From NCBI GenBank assembly GCA_019422525.1, contig JAHZDE010000022.1, positions 1 through 20,774 on the forward strand: a DNA stretch of 20,774 nt, written 5' to 3'. The notes beneath the pieces are model-generated. The model was not told the DNA's origin. It ran no database searches and saw only the letters and a list, made by a program, of their open reading frames with translations. Positions 1 through 7,536 of this stretch are shown here, one piece after another (the stretch's first letter is position 1; every line of letters starts with the position of its first letter). A program made the position numbers and the translations under genes. The stretch is from Clostridiales bacterium (lineage in GTDB: Bacteria; Bacillota; Clostridia; Oscillospirales; Acutalibacteraceae).

Positions 1-32
1 CCGCTATCACGCGGGTTTTGTGCCTGCATCAT
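1..32 (-). CDS. Possible 5' end of a gene cut by the left edge
   Basis: Two consecutive ATG codons (32-30 and 29-27) open a minus-strand frame that reads MMQAQNPRDS and stays open to the edge. It would follow the sigma-like gene with a spacer of about 90 bases. No convincing ribosome site is visible upstream, and eleven codons are too few to identify anything. It may equally be non-coding. Confidence 0.25.
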   Translation of the reverse strand, partial: MMQAQNPRDS

Positions 33-123
33 GGTCTATTCAGTTTTCAACGTTCGGTGAAAGGCTTCGTGGTGAATGTCCCTTCACCTATCGCCGATTT
101 TGGGTCACTTTTGCACCCTGTTT
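33..123 (-). other. Intergenic spacer after the sigma-like gene, with a small inverted repeat
   Basis: No gene is visible. GGTGAA at 71-76 and TTCACC at 83-88 form a perfect 6-base inverted repeat with a 6-base loop. A second GGTGAA lies at about 56-61, giving a short direct repeat of the same half-site. There is no T-run, so it does not read as a rho-independent terminator; a protein-binding site or weak RNA hairpin is possible. Confidence 0.3.
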
Positions 124-606
124 TCAGCAATCAGGGAAAAGTTTTTTTATTTTCTTCATCGCCGCGCCGATGCTCTTGGAAATATTCTGATGGCTGACAC
201 CCTCGGCTGCGCCAATCTCATCAACCGTCATCCCATCCACGAAATACATCCACGCCCTGCGGAACTGCGTATCCGTCAGGTGCTTCCGAATCTGCGTGAC
301 CTTTCTGACGCTGCGGTGGATTGCCTCTGCCCGGTCATGCACCTGCTCCATGCAGACATCCACGGCAGGAATGGAGGCCGCTTCCTCGGATAGCTCATCC
401 AGCGCAAGCGTGTGATTGGCATAGACATGAGCTTCCTTTTCGGAGACGTGATAGTCCTCGTCCGACAGGGCTTTCCATTTCAGGAATTCTTCCTCGCTGG
501 CAAAGTCCTCGCGGGTCAGGCGGATGATGACTTCATTGGCGTCCATATAAACGATGGCATTGGGGTCTTTCTTATTGAGCGCATAGCTGCTTTTTCTATT
601 AAACAT
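124..606 (-). CDS. Sigma-70 region-4-like helix-turn-helix regulator of the mobile element
   Basis: A 160-residue protein whose last 50 residues (about 110-157) look like sigma-70 region 4: LTDTQFRRAWMYF, then MTVDEIGAAEGVSHQNISKS as the helix-turn-helix, then a Lys-rich end. The N-terminal half is acidic and has no sigma region 2, so it is not a complete sigma factor. Short proteins of this type are common in Clostridia conjugative elements, where they are thought to help control element transcription. The start at 606 has a GGAGG ribosome site six bases upstream. The same frame stays open far upstream, but those codons lie in a leader full of hairpins, so the longer version is unlikely. The DNA target is unknown. 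Confidence 0.85.
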   Translation of the reverse strand: MFNRKSSYALNKKDPNAIVYMDANEVIIRLTREDFASEEEFLKWKALSDEDYHVSEKEAHVYANHTLALDELSEEAASIPAVDVCMEQVHDRAEAIHRSVRKVTQIRKHLTDTQFRRAWMYFVDGMTVDEIGAAEGVSHQNISKSIGAAMKKIKKLFPDC

Positions 607-680
607 TTTGTTCCTCCGTTTCGGTGTTGGGTGGTTGGTGAGCCGAACCAACACCGGCGGAGAACGACAGCCGACAGAAA

Positions 681-726
681 AACGAAAAAAGGCGCTCGAA
701 CGGACATCATTGCCCGCACGAGCGCC
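681..726 (-). terminator. Rho-independent terminator 2 in the leader of the sigma-like gene
   Basis: Perfect 8-base arms GGCGCTCG (691-698) and CGAGCGCC (719-726) with a 20-base loop. On the minus strand the stem is followed by TTTTTTCGTTTTT. It lies about 75 bases before the sigma-like start, so transcripts from upstream must read through it. Confidence 0.7.
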
Positions 727-800
727 TTGATTGCGCGTGAAAGCGCAAGGGAATACTGCTGCCCCCGGAGGAGCTAAATCACGGATGAACCATACTGCAT

Positions 801-838
801 AAAAAGAGAGCTGCAACTCACTTCTGTGAGTGCAGCTC
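801..838 (-). terminator. Rho-independent terminator 1 in the leader of the sigma-like gene
   Basis: Long stem of GAGCTGCAACTCAC (808-821) with GTGAGTGCAGCTC (826-838), one bulged base and a four-base loop, followed on the minus strand by TCTTTTT. No full-length gene lies upstream on this strand, so it seems to act within the leader rather than at a gene end. Confidence 0.7.
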
Positions 839-916
839 GTCTGCGGGATCGCCGCGCACTTTTTTAAGTAGGCGGCTACTCGGTGCTTATGCTTTTTTAC
901 ATGGCCGCGAGCGGCC

Positions 917-949
917 TTAGCGCCATCTCCTGTTCATCCGTGTTTTCAT
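917..949 (-). CDS. Candidate leader peptide MKTRMNRRWR
   Basis: A ten-codon minus-strand ORF reading MKTRMNRRWR, ending in TAA. A CTGGAG ribosome-like site lies about nine bases upstream of the ATG. The peptide is half Arg/Lys and contains KTR and RWR, which fit the basic-X-basic pattern known to cause macrolide-dependent ribosome stalling in ErmD-type and Msr-type leaders. It is followed by a palindrome and two terminators ahead of the sigma-like gene. Short ORFs arise by chance, so the call rests on position and composition. Confidence 0.4.
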   Translation of the reverse strand: MKTRMNRRWR

Positions 950-981
950 AAAATAATCTCCAGTTCCTTGAATGTGATTTA

Positions 982-1051
982 TAGCTCACTTGGCATGAGC
1001 TACATGTAGATTTAAGTGAAGCGAAGCTCACTCTACAATATAGTAGAGGTG
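982..1051. promoter_or_regulatory. Divergent regulatory region with palindromes upstream of the XRE gene
   Basis: Contains a perfect inverted repeat TAGCTCA (982-988) / TGAGCTA (996-1002), a repeated GCTCACT half-site (984-990 and 1025-1031), and a palindrome CTCTAC (1031-1036) / GTAGAG (1043-1048). The last one overlaps a plus-strand -10 box TACAAT (1034-1039) and runs into the GAGGTGA ribosome site of the XRE gene. This suits autoregulation by the XRE protein and control of the divergent leader transcript. The -35 box is weak. Confidence 0.5.
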
Positions 1052-1058
1052 ATTTCCA

Positions 1059-1376
1059 ATGAACTTTCTTGACCTGTTTGCCCAGAGGCTCCGCGAAAAG
1101 CGGGAGCAGAAAAAGATAACACAGCGCGAGTTAGCAGAACGGCTCAATATGTGTACCCGAACCGTCATTGAGATTGAAAAGTGTAAGAGCAATCCAAAAT
1201 TTGAAACGGTTGCGCTGATCTCGGAAGAAATGGACATCAGTCTGGACGGAATCGTGTTCCACGACAGAGCGCCGCAGACCGTTGCCAAATGCGTGGTCGA
1301 TTACTTTGCTGGGAAGAGTGAAGCCGAGTCGCAGAAGTACATCGACCTGTGCATGAGCGCGGACAAGCTGAAATGA
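1059..1376 (+). CDS. XRE-family helix-turn-helix transcriptional regulator
   Basis: A 105-residue protein with a Cro/CI-type DNA-binding domain at about residues 7-65: RLREKREQKKITQRELAERL, then the recognition segment MCTRTVIEIEKCKSNP. A short C-terminal tail of about 40 residues has no recognised domain. The start is supported by a GAGGTGA ribosome site. It is the only convincing plus-strand gene in the window and is divergent from the sigma-like gene, with palindromes between them. This is the usual arrangement for a mobile-element repressor controlling both directions, though the targets are inferred. It converges on the PepSY-like lipoprotein gene, with a terminator hairpin between them. 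Confidence 0.85.
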   Translation: MNFLDLFAQRLREKREQKKITQRELAERLNMCTRTVIEIEKCKSNPKFETVALISEEMDISLDGIVFHDRAPQTVAKCVVDYFAGKSEAESQKYIDLCMSADKLK

Positions 1377-1388
1377 CACGCTGGAGAA

Positions 1389-1445
1389 AAACAAAAAAGA
1401 GGGCCGATAACCCGTGCTGCCAGATGGCTCACGGATTATCGGCTC
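1389..1445 (-). terminator. Terminator downstream of the PepSY-like lipoprotein gene
   Basis: GAGGGCCGATAACCCG (1399-1414) pairs with CGGATTATCGGCTC (1432-1445) with minor mismatches. On the minus strand the stem is followed by TCTTTTTTGTTTTT, so it ends the minus-strand cargo. It can also form on the plus strand 20 bases after the XRE stop. It grows directly out of a KTR-tail remnant. Confidence 0.8.
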
Positions 1446-1465
1446 TGCGTCTATGCGTCCGGCTC
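1436..1465 (-). pseudogene. Remnant of the 3' end of a Cys-rich KTR gene (copy A)
   Basis: The minus strand reads E-P-D-A-stop-T-Q-S-R-stop. EPDAKTQSR is the conserved C-terminus I know from Cys-rich KTR-domain proteins of Tn916-like elements, here with the Lys codon changed to TAG. No KTR body precedes it; the lipoprotein gene ends 18 bases upstream. The same tail occurs at 1961-1987 and at the end of the intact KTR gene (16581-16598). Confidence 0.6.
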
Positions 1466-1483
1466 TCGTGTCGTTATTTGATT

Positions 1484-1909
1484 TTATCCGTGGTAGTCAC
1501 CAGTCGCAGAATCCACCGCAACATAGGGGACAACCTTTCCATCAATTTCCACATAGACCTGATATACACCGTTTTCCAGTTCCTCGTAATGATCTGGCTT
1601 GACGCCGTAGTTTTCCAGCAGGCTTTTTTCAAACGCAGCTTTCCATGCGTCATCAGCGGCGCTGTCCTCGTTCGCCGGGACATCGGGCGAACTGTCTCGG
1701 TCAGTGGATGGGATTATCTCAACTGTTCCTCCCGCGTTTCCCTCAGCGGAAGGGGCTTGATCGCTGTTGCCGGTGGGCGGAACTTCTCCGCAGGCTGCGA
1801 GGGAGAGCAGCATCATTGCCGCAAGAAGAGCGGCGATGATGGATTTTCCGCTCGTAGGCAGCCTGCGGCTGCACTTGCAAAACGTGCTTGGTTCAAAAAT
1901 GTCTTTCAT
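1484..1909 (-). CDS. Lipoprotein with a C-terminal PepSY-like region
   Basis: A 141-residue protein with a long N-terminal region, a hydrophobic stretch (about 23-39) and a lipobox LAAC with the lipidated Cys at 40, so it should be anchored outside the membrane. A Pro/Ser/Asp-rich linker (about 41-85) leads to a C-terminal segment (about 86-141) with a PepSY-like pattern: AAFEKSLLENYGV, then ENGVYQVYVEIDGKVVPYV, then DSATGDYHG. PepSY regions are often linked to protease inhibition or extracellular binding; the role here is unknown. The start has an AAAGGAG site. It is the last gene of the minus-strand run and ends at a terminator with a KTR-tail scar. The 20-residue polar stretch before the signal is unusual. 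Confidence 0.75.
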   Translation of the reverse strand: MKDIFEPSTFCKCSRRLPTSGKSIIAALLAAMMLLSLAACGEVPPTGNSDQAPSAEGNAGGTVEIIPSTDRDSSPDVPANEDSAADDAWKAAFEKSLLENYGVKPDHYEELENGVYQVYVEIDGKVVPYVAVDSATGDYHG

Positions 1910-1927
1910 AATAACTTACTCCTTTTG

Positions 1928-1970
1928 AAAAAGTGACGCAGAGCAATACCCGCTGGTAAAGCTCTGCGTC
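1928..1970 (-). terminator. Terminator after the GNAT/ABC operon
   Basis: Perfect 10-base arms GACGCAGAGC (1935-1944) and GCTCTGCGTC (1961-1970), 16-base loop, followed on the minus strand by ACTTTTTC. One arm is part of the KTR-tail sequence. Confidence 0.75.
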
Positions 1971-1987
1971 TTTGCGTCTGGCTCTTT
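1961..1987 (-). pseudogene. Remnant of the 3' end of a Cys-rich KTR gene (copy B)
   Basis: The minus strand reads K-E-P-D-A-K-T-Q-S in frame, the conserved KTR C-terminus, beginning 23 bases after the ABC permease stop. There is no KTR body. The downstream part of the tail is built into the terminator stem. Copies A and C share this sequence at other gene ends. Confidence 0.6.
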
Positions 1988-2010
1988 TGAATTGAATTTT
2001 GACGGTATCC

Positions 2011-2799
2011 TTATTTCAGCAGTTTTTCGTAAGTGAAGTTTCCAGCAGCCCTCTTCACAAGCAATATAGCAAGCGCTGCCAGAACAATACCCACTCCCCA
2101 GAGGAGTCCTGCGCTGATTAGGATAATGCCCGTGAATTGTCCGATGACCAAAGCGAGAATCGGGAAGATCAGGAATACTGCTCGCTGCTGTGCTTCTTCG
2201 ATAGTCTGTGCCTTTGCAGAACTCCGCACGGTTACAGCAATTGCAACCAGAGAGATCGCCGGTGCGATCAGAAGCATGATTGCCAGCCAACTCGCTGCGG
2301 GAAGGAGCAGATTGCCGGTCAGGAAAAAGGCTTCCAGCTCCATTACCAACAGCATGGCAGCAAACGAACTATAGGAAATCATCATTCCAACCGAGAAGCC
2401 TGCCAGTATTTTGGATTGGAACAACTGACCCAGCGAGAGCGGAGAATACAGCAATGTTTCTAAGGTGTGCTTTTCTTTTTCGCCCACGAAGGAGCTTGCT
2501 GCCATGACAGACGATGCCATGATCGGGATGATCAGAAAGAAGGATGGCATGATTTGATTCAATATCAGGCTAAAAATTTGCTGTTGCTGGCTGTACTCCC
2601 CATCGGGAGCAGGTAGCATATCCAGTAGTTTTCGAAAATCTGAGGCAGCATCGGGAGCAAATGATATTACAAACACAAAAATGGACGGCAAAGCAATGGT
2701 AAGCACAATCGGTACAATAAGAAGAACCGTGAAAACCTGCTTATTTGATGTAACGCTTCGCATATCCTTTTTAATTAAGGCGAATTGTCCAATATTCAT
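2011..2799 (-). CDS. ABC-2 family transporter permease
   Basis: A 262-residue membrane protein with about six predicted transmembrane segments (near 22-47, 76-100, 132-152, 165-190, 207-227 and 228-248). Between segments 2 and 3 it has GEKEKHTLETLLYSPLSLGQ, the cytoplasmic signature of ABC-2 export permeases. It probably forms the membrane channel for the ATPase encoded just upstream, as its start overlaps the ATPase stop by four bases (ATGA). The substrate is unknown; similar pairs export peptides or give antimicrobial immunity, or act in sodium extrusion. A terminator and a KTR-tail scar follow it. Confidence 0.88.
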   Translation of the reverse strand: MNIGQFALIKKDMRSVTSNKQVFTVLLIVPIVLTIALPSIFVFVISFAPDAASDFRKLLDMLPAPDGEYSQQQQIFSLILNQIMPSFFLIIPIMASSVMAASSFVGEKEKHTLETLLYSPLSLGQLFQSKILAGFSVGMMISYSSFAAMLLVMELEAFFLTGNLLLPAASWLAIMLLIAPAISLVAIAVTVRSSAKAQTIEEAQQRAVFLIFPILALVIGQFTGIILISAGLLWGVGIVLAALAILLVKRAAGNFTYEKLLK

Positions 2800-3719
2800 G
2801 TATTTTCACGCTCCGTTTCCGCATGTTCCCGGTCGATCAGCGAAAAGTAGATTTCTTCCAATGACAGCTGTTGTTCCGATACATGGTATAAATCACCACC
2901 GGCCTCTACAATTCTTTTTACGATGAGCGGGATGTCATGCTCTGAGGTCACTTCCATTTCATAGATGTGATCTCCGATTTCCTGATATATCATGTCCTTT
3001 GGCATACGGCTTGCTTTTATCCGTACCTTGGTATTCTGGCAGGCCATAGATCGTAGTTCTGTAAGATCTCCTGTGGCAAATAAGCGTCCCTTGTTCATAA
3101 GTCCATATATCGTACAGATTTCCTGCGCATACCGAAGCTGATGCGTACAAAGAAATACTGTGATCCCTTCGGCAGCCTGCTCCTGAATCAGAGAATTCAC
3201 ATTCTGAGCGCTTTCGGGGTCAAGGCCGGAAGTCGGCTCATCCAGAAACAAAATCTGCGGACGGTGAAGCAATGCTCTGGCCAAAGAAAGCCTTTGGCGC
3301 ATGCCGGTAGAATAAGTGGCCAGCTTGCGATCCTTCACATCTGCCAGTTCCAGTCGTTGTAGGAGCAGTTTTGCTCTATCTGCACATTCCGAACGGCTCA
3401 TGCCAAAAAGAGTGCCGTAAAATTGCAGATTCTCCCAAGCTGTCATGTGATCGTACATTTGGGCATGTTCTGTTACTACGCCGACCTTTTCATGCAGCTG
3501 CTCCGGGTTTTGGGTGGGGTCAATTCCCAGCACCTGACATTTACCACCCGATGGCGTCAGCATACCGCAAAGCAGTTTCACGGTCGTGGTTTTTCCCGCT
3601 CCGTTTGGCCCTAAGAACCCGAAGATTTCTCCCTGATTCAATGAGAACCTGATTCTATCAACCGCAACGGTTCCTCCGGAAAATGTTTTTGATAATGCTT
3701 CTACGGTAATTGCTTTCAT
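2796..3719 (-). CDS. ABC transporter ATP-binding protein
   Basis: A 307-residue ATPase. Walker A GPNGAGKTT is at 37-45, the signature STGMRQR at 137-143, Walker B ILFLDEP at 156-162 and the H-loop His at 193, so all catalytic elements appear intact. A C-terminal extension of about 80 residues beyond the core is typical of DrrA/CcmA-like exporters. ATG at 3719 follows an AGGGA site and overlaps the GNAT stop; its own stop overlaps the permease start. The three genes are therefore probably one translationally coupled unit exporting an unidentified substrate. Confidence 0.92.
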   Translation of the reverse strand: MKAITVEALSKTFSGGTVAVDRIRFSLNQGEIFGFLGPNGAGKTTTVKLLCGMLTPSGGKCQVLGIDPTQNPEQLHEKVGVVTEHAQMYDHMTAWENLQFYGTLFGMSRSECADRAKLLLQRLELADVKDRKLATYSTGMRQRLSLARALLHRPQILFLDEPTSGLDPESAQNVNSLIQEQAAEGITVFLCTHQLRYAQEICTIYGLMNKGRLFATGDLTELRSMACQNTKVRIKASRMPKDMIYQEIGDHIYEMEVTSEHDIPLIVKRIVEAGGDLYHVSEQQLSLEEIYFSLIDREHAETERENT

Positions 3720-4261
3720 CTCATATTTCCCTCTATGCGGTCATCTGCTGTGTTCAGTTCGAGGTTCATCAGGTCAAAATCAATATATTCTCCATTGATT
3801 TTGAAAAAATGGGGAAACGTACATAGCTTCCGAAAGCCGTACTTCTCATAAAGCCTGATGGCGCGGGCGTTGGTGTTGCGTACTTCAAGATTTAACTGCT
3901 CGAAGCCGTTCTCCTTGGCAAAGGCAAGAACGGCTTCCGTCAGCGCAGATGCCGCGCCGCAGCCCCACCACGCTTTTTTCAGACTGATGCCAAACTCTCC
4001 GCGATGGCTCATGCGCCGGGGCTTGCGGTTCAGGCTTGCCGTGCCAATGATCTCGCCGTCTACCTTGGCGAGATACTGCACATTGTCCGTTGATTCGCAC
4101 TGCGAACGCAGATAGTCTTGCTCCGTTTCAAGGTCGAGGGGCACGCCCTCCGCACCGAAGCTGAGATTTTCGGTTTCGCCGCCCACGATTTTCAGATAAT
4201 CCAAGAGTGCCGCGGCATCCTCTGCCCGTGCGCGCTCTATGACAAACAAGCTGTTATTCAA
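3716..4261 (-). CDS. GNAT-family N-acetyltransferase
   Basis: A 181-residue protein with the GNAT fold: the acetyl-CoA binding segment KKAWWGCGAA (about 95-104) and the late motif EVRNTNARAIRLYEKYGFRK (about 126-145). This family transfers acetyl groups from acetyl-CoA to amines, including protein N-termini, polyamines and antibiotics; the acceptor here cannot be told from sequence. The start appears to be TTG at 4261, with AAAGGA about ten bases upstream. Its stop overlaps the ABC ATPase start by four bases, so it leads an operon with the transporter. A role in modifying the exported molecule is possible but inferred. Confidence 0.88.
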   Translation of the reverse strand: MNNSLFVIERARAEDAAALLDYLKIVGGETENLSFGAEGVPLDLETEQDYLRSQCESTDNVQYLAKVDGEIIGTASLNRKPRRMSHRGEFGISLKKAWWGCGAASALTEAVLAFAKENGFEQLNLEVRNTNARAIRLYEKYGFRKLCTFPHFFKINGEYIDFDLMNLELNTADDRIEGNMR

Positions 4262-4297
4262 TTTCAGGACTTCCTTTCTTCGTATTGGCTGGCTGCA

Positions 4298-5131
4298 TCA
4301 TCCGCGAAGCCCCGCCGCCTGCATGATGGCCTCGACCGGCTCTACCGGGTCGCTGCCCCAAGTGATCTCCACATCTTCACACCCGGCGCTGTCCAGCAGC
4401 TCCCGTGCCTCGCCGGTCAGAAGTTTCCGGTAGACTTCGTCCACCAGCTCCAGCTTTTTCAGGCAATCGGTCAAATCATTGTTCCTTGCGGCCAGCCATG
4501 TGGAGGCGGCGTCGCTGACTTCATCCGCGCCAAGTCCCGTGTTCACGCCCCAGTCCAGCAGCTTGACAGCCGCCTGCACAGCCAGCAGCGAAGAACCGGA
4601 TGTTCCAACCGTAACACTTGTGTCGATTTCATCCAGAATGGGGAGCGTTAGCACCGGCGGCACATCTGCCAGGGCATCGGCTGCGTCAGAGGTGGAGCAG
4701 GTCACGCCGTCCTCAGAAATGGTGACATACAGCTTTTCTTGTGCCACATCGTAGAGGAACGCGCCTTCTCCCAGCAGCGTATCATCGGCATCATGCGCAC
4801 TGACGGTAAAGAGGACGGAGCTGTTTTCTTCCTTGGAGAGCTGCACAATATCATCTCCGGTGAAAATCCATTCACCGGCCTTTAACAGCGAACCATCCGC
4901 ATTTTCACATACCTTTGTAAAGCTGCTGCCGCCGTGCAGGGCGATAGAGCTGGCATCATCGCGTTCCAGCTTGACATACACGCCAAAGCCGTCGGATTCG
5001 GCGGGCACGTCTGTCCCGGATGGGGTACTGTTCTTCGGCTCTGTCAGATTGGTACACCCTGTCATAAAGACAGATACCAGCAATACCGCTGCGGTCAACA
5101 GCATTGTGATTGTGTTCTTGTAGTGTTTCAT
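4298..5131 (-). CDS. Putative lipoprotein of unknown function
   Basis: A 277-residue protein with a signal segment (about 8-22) and a lipobox-like FMTGC with Cys at 26. The mature part is acidic and low in Lys/Arg, with no domain I recognise; the first half looks beta-rich and the last 110 residues mostly helical. The ATG at 5131 has AGGAG six bases upstream and is preferred over a longer frame that would run into the ABC permease gene. It follows that permease with a short gap and may be an accessory extracytoplasmic component of the exporter, on context only. Confidence 0.75.
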   Translation of the reverse strand: MKHYKNTITMLLTAAVLLVSVFMTGCTNLTEPKNSTPSGTDVPAESDGFGVYVKLERDDASSIALHGGSSFTKVCENADGSLLKAGEWIFTGDDIVQLSKEENSSVLFTVSAHDADDTLLGEGAFLYDVAQEKLYVTISEDGVTCSTSDAADALADVPPVLTLPILDEIDTSVTVGTSGSSLLAVQAAVKLLDWGVNTGLGADEVSDAASTWLAARNNDLTDCLKKLELVDEVYRKLLTGEARELLDSAGCEDVEITWGSDPVEPVEAIMQAAGLRG

Positions 5132-5160
5132 AGTTTCTCCTAAAATTTGTTGTTTTTCCA

Positions 5161-6762
5161 TTAAAGAGCTGAAAAGCGGGCAACACCTTTCTTCCGCAGC
5201 CAAAGGTAGGCCAAGACGGATAAGAAAAGATTTGCAGCCACAAAGCAGCTCATATATCTGCAAAAGCCTAAGATCCATCCGGGCAGGAGCATAAATCCCA
5301 CGAACAGCAGCACGATATATCCGAAACCGCCAAACAATGTGATCATGACCGCGCCTCCTTGCTTGATGGGGACGATCTCATTTGTCCATGTCAATGTGGG
5401 CATTTTAACGCCAAGGGACAATCCAACCAGTGCCATGAGCAGCACAAAGGAGCCTTCAAAAAGAAGAAGCACCAGCAGCTGCATCGGATGCATGGGATAG
5501 ACTGCCGCCGTGCAAGCAATACACAGGAGCAGGGGCAAGCCGGTTAAAAGAAGCTGCATCTCGATTTTTGCCCGAAAAATCCTCCAAGGCTCCACCGGTA
5601 GAGATTGCAGAAGCCATAGGCTTTTTCCCTCCAAGGATATAGAAGGTGCTGTCATTAAATTCATGGACGCAAGACCGCAAAACACCACGCCGAGCAGCAA
5701 AGATACACTGTCTGGCGTTTCAGCAAAGATAGCATCCAGCACGGCGAATAGCTCGCTACCCTTCCACAGCACCGCAATCCCGCAGACCGGCATCAGGAAT
5801 GTGCCAAGACCGCAGTTGAGCATATAGTTGGGATTTGCGGTGAAGCGGGAAAATTCCCGGCACAGTAGTGCTGTGTTGACGCTTCGGTGCCTGCTGTGCG
5901 TCTCCCGGTATTCTCTGCGTGCCACTTTTCCCGTAGCGGTTGCAATCCGCAAAAAGCTGCGGGAAAGCAGTACCCACATCAGTGAAAACAGCACAGCAAC
6001 CGCCGCAGAGACAATTGCGGATGCCCGGACATCGCCAATTCCAACGCTGCCAAACAGGTACACAGGATAGGCAGCGCCTTTGATCCGTGCGCCATAAGCC
6101 GTGGCATTTGCCAGCAAATCCTGAATCATGCCCTGTGCCTTGAAATACACAAAATAATATGCGCCGATAACCACCAGCGAAATAAGAACCGTGATCAGGC
6201 TCTTGTGCTTCAGCTTCCGGCTGATTTTGGCCACGATCCAACCCAGCACGCAGGATATGGTCAGGACAAATACAGAAATCAGCAAGGTTATCAGCAAGCC
6301 GCCCAGGACTGCCGGTAGCGTAACACCCGCCGTGACCCAGTAAACAATGACCGCTGGGAGAATGACAACAGCAGAATACAGAAGTCCCATCAGGTAGACG
6401 CCGAACAAGCGTGCGCCCACCAATGCCGAAATGGGAATTGGCATAGACAGAAGTAAATCATTGTCCTTCGGCAGATACAGACCCGCATAGGTGTTGAACA
6501 CGCTGCCAAAAGCGCCCAACAGTACAGCAATCAACCCCATCAGCGCAAAAAACAGCCAGTTCATTCCCGCCGCAATCAGGGGAGCGCAGAGTTTCACTGC
6601 GAGGAATGCAAAGATTCCGCCCAAAAGCCCAAAAACTAGTAAAGCGAACAGGAGAAAATGCAAGCCGGTCGAAACTTTGGAACGAGCCTTGTTCTTTTTG
6701 GCATCGTAATAATAGACTTGAAAGATTTCAAGCAACTGTTTCTTCAGCAAAAGCTTCAGCAT
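5161..6762 (-). CDS. Large ABC exporter permease
   Basis: A 533-residue integral membrane protein with a Lys/Arg-rich cytoplasmic N-terminus and roughly a dozen hydrophobic segments in two groups, split by a basic, Arg-rich stretch near the middle (KVARREYRETHSRHRS). Its size and arrangement match putative ABC exporter permeases of Bacillota in which two half-modules are fused. Its start overlaps the end of the ATPase gene by seven bases, so the two are probably coupled and form one transporter. No substrate can be assigned. Confidence 0.85.
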   Translation of the reverse strand: MLKLLLKKQLLEIFQVYYYDAKKNKARSKVSTGLHFLLFALLVFGLLGGIFAFLAVKLCAPLIAAGMNWLFFALMGLIAVLLGAFGSVFNTYAGLYLPKDNDLLLSMPIPISALVGARLFGVYLMGLLYSAVVILPAVIVYWVTAGVTLPAVLGGLLITLLISVFVLTISCVLGWIVAKISRKLKHKSLITVLISLVVIGAYYFVYFKAQGMIQDLLANATAYGARIKGAAYPVYLFGSVGIGDVRASAIVSAAVAVLFSLMWVLLSRSFLRIATATGKVARREYRETHSRHRSVNTALLCREFSRFTANPNYMLNCGLGTFLMPVCGIAVLWKGSELFAVLDAIFAETPDSVSLLLGVVFCGLASMNLMTAPSISLEGKSLWLLQSLPVEPWRIFRAKIEMQLLLTGLPLLLCIACTAAVYPMHPMQLLVLLLFEGSFVLLMALVGLSLGVKMPTLTWTNEIVPIKQGGAVMITLFGGFGYIVLLFVGFMLLPGWILGFCRYMSCFVAANLFLSVLAYLWLRKKGVARFSAL

Positions 6763-7469
6763 GATTCTCCCTCCAGCTCCAAGAATACATCCTCCAGAGA
6801 ATCGTCGCCTTTTACTGCGTCTATGGTACCGGAGCGAATCAGCTTTCCGCCCTTGATGATCGCCACCTTGTCGCAGAGCTTTTCCGCCACCTCTAACACA
6901 TGGGTAGAGAAGAAAATCGCACCGCTTGCATCACAGACCTCCCGCATCATCTCCTTGAGCAAATGGGAGGCCTTGGGGTCCAGGCCCACAAAGGGTTCAT
7001 CCATAAGGATCAGCTTCGGCTGATGCAGCCATGCAGAAATAATCGCCAGCTTCTGCTTCATGCCGTGGGAATAGGCGGCGATGGGCTGCGCCAGATCGTC
7101 CGTCAGTTCAAAAAGGTCTCCGTATTTACGGATACGCATCTGCCGGTCTGCGGCGCTGACATTGAAAATATCCGCAATGAAATTCAGATATTTGATTCCT
7201 GTCATGTAATCGTACAGATCAGGATTATCAGGGATGTAGGCAAAGCTGCGCTTACATTCCAGCGGCTGTGTCCGGATGGATTTGCCGTCGATATAAATTT
7301 CTCCGGTGTCAAACTGCAAGATACCTGCCACAGATTTCAGCGTTGTTGTCTTGCCGGCACCGTTATGACCGATAAAGCCATAGATTTCACCGGGGGCAAT
7401 GTGCAGATTCAAATCGTCTACAGCCTTTTTGTCCCCATAATTTTTTGATAAGTGTTCAATTTTCAGCAT
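6756..7469 (-). CDS. ABC transporter ATP-binding protein
   Basis: A 237-residue ATPase with Walker A GHNGAGKTT (34-42), signature SHGMKQK (134-140), Walker B LILMDEP (153-159) and H-loop His 190, all intact. The signature has SHGMKQK where many ABC proteins have SGGQ, which is common in the ABC-2 exporter ATPases of this group. The start at 7469 has AAAGGAG six bases upstream. It is followed by its permease with a seven-base overlap. The 67 bases upstream hold no clear terminator, so it may be read through from the HEGAH operon. Confidence 0.92.
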   Translation of the reverse strand: MLKIEHLSKNYGDKKAVDDLNLHIAPGEIYGFIGHNGAGKTTTLKSVAGILQFDTGEIYIDGKSIRTQPLECKRSFAYIPDNPDLYDYMTGIKYLNFIADIFNVSAADRQMRIRKYGDLFELTDDLAQPIAAYSHGMKQKLAIISAWLHQPKLILMDEPFVGLDPKASHLLKEMMREVCDASGAIFFSTHVLEVAEKLCDKVAIIKGGKLIRSGTIDAVKGDDSLEDVFLELEGESC

Positions 7470-7536
7470 ACTATTCTCCTTTGCCGCAATACTTTAATGA
7501 TTCTTTAGAAGCGTTTTTTATAGTTTCTCTTGCCCT

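Larger units (their letters stand above)
607..949 (-). promoter_or_regulatory. Long structured leader of the sigma-like gene; candidate transcription attenuator
   Basis: The 343 bases upstream of the sigma-like gene hold no other full gene but are highly structured in the minus sense. In order come a short Arg-rich ORF (949-917), a GC-rich palindrome GGCCGC-TC-GCGGCC (about 903-916), a terminator (838-801) and a second terminator (726-681). A leader peptide followed by terminators is the layout of translation-coupled attenuation, as known for the tet(M) leader of Tn916. The structures are seen in the sequence; their regulatory role is inferred. Confidence 0.5.

Noticed and set aside
33..52. 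Resemblance of GAAAACTGAATA to rRNA spacer sequences
   Set aside because: Only a short common box matches and no rRNA gene is nearby.
124..816. Extended 230-residue version of the sigma-like protein
   Set aside because: The extra 70 residues cross one terminator stem and abut another; the internal ATG at 606 has an ideal ribosome site.
1349..1936. A long plus-strand frame of 195 codons
   Set aside because: It lies antisense to the PepSY-like lipoprotein and across a terminator; it has no ribosome site and its composition is not protein-like.
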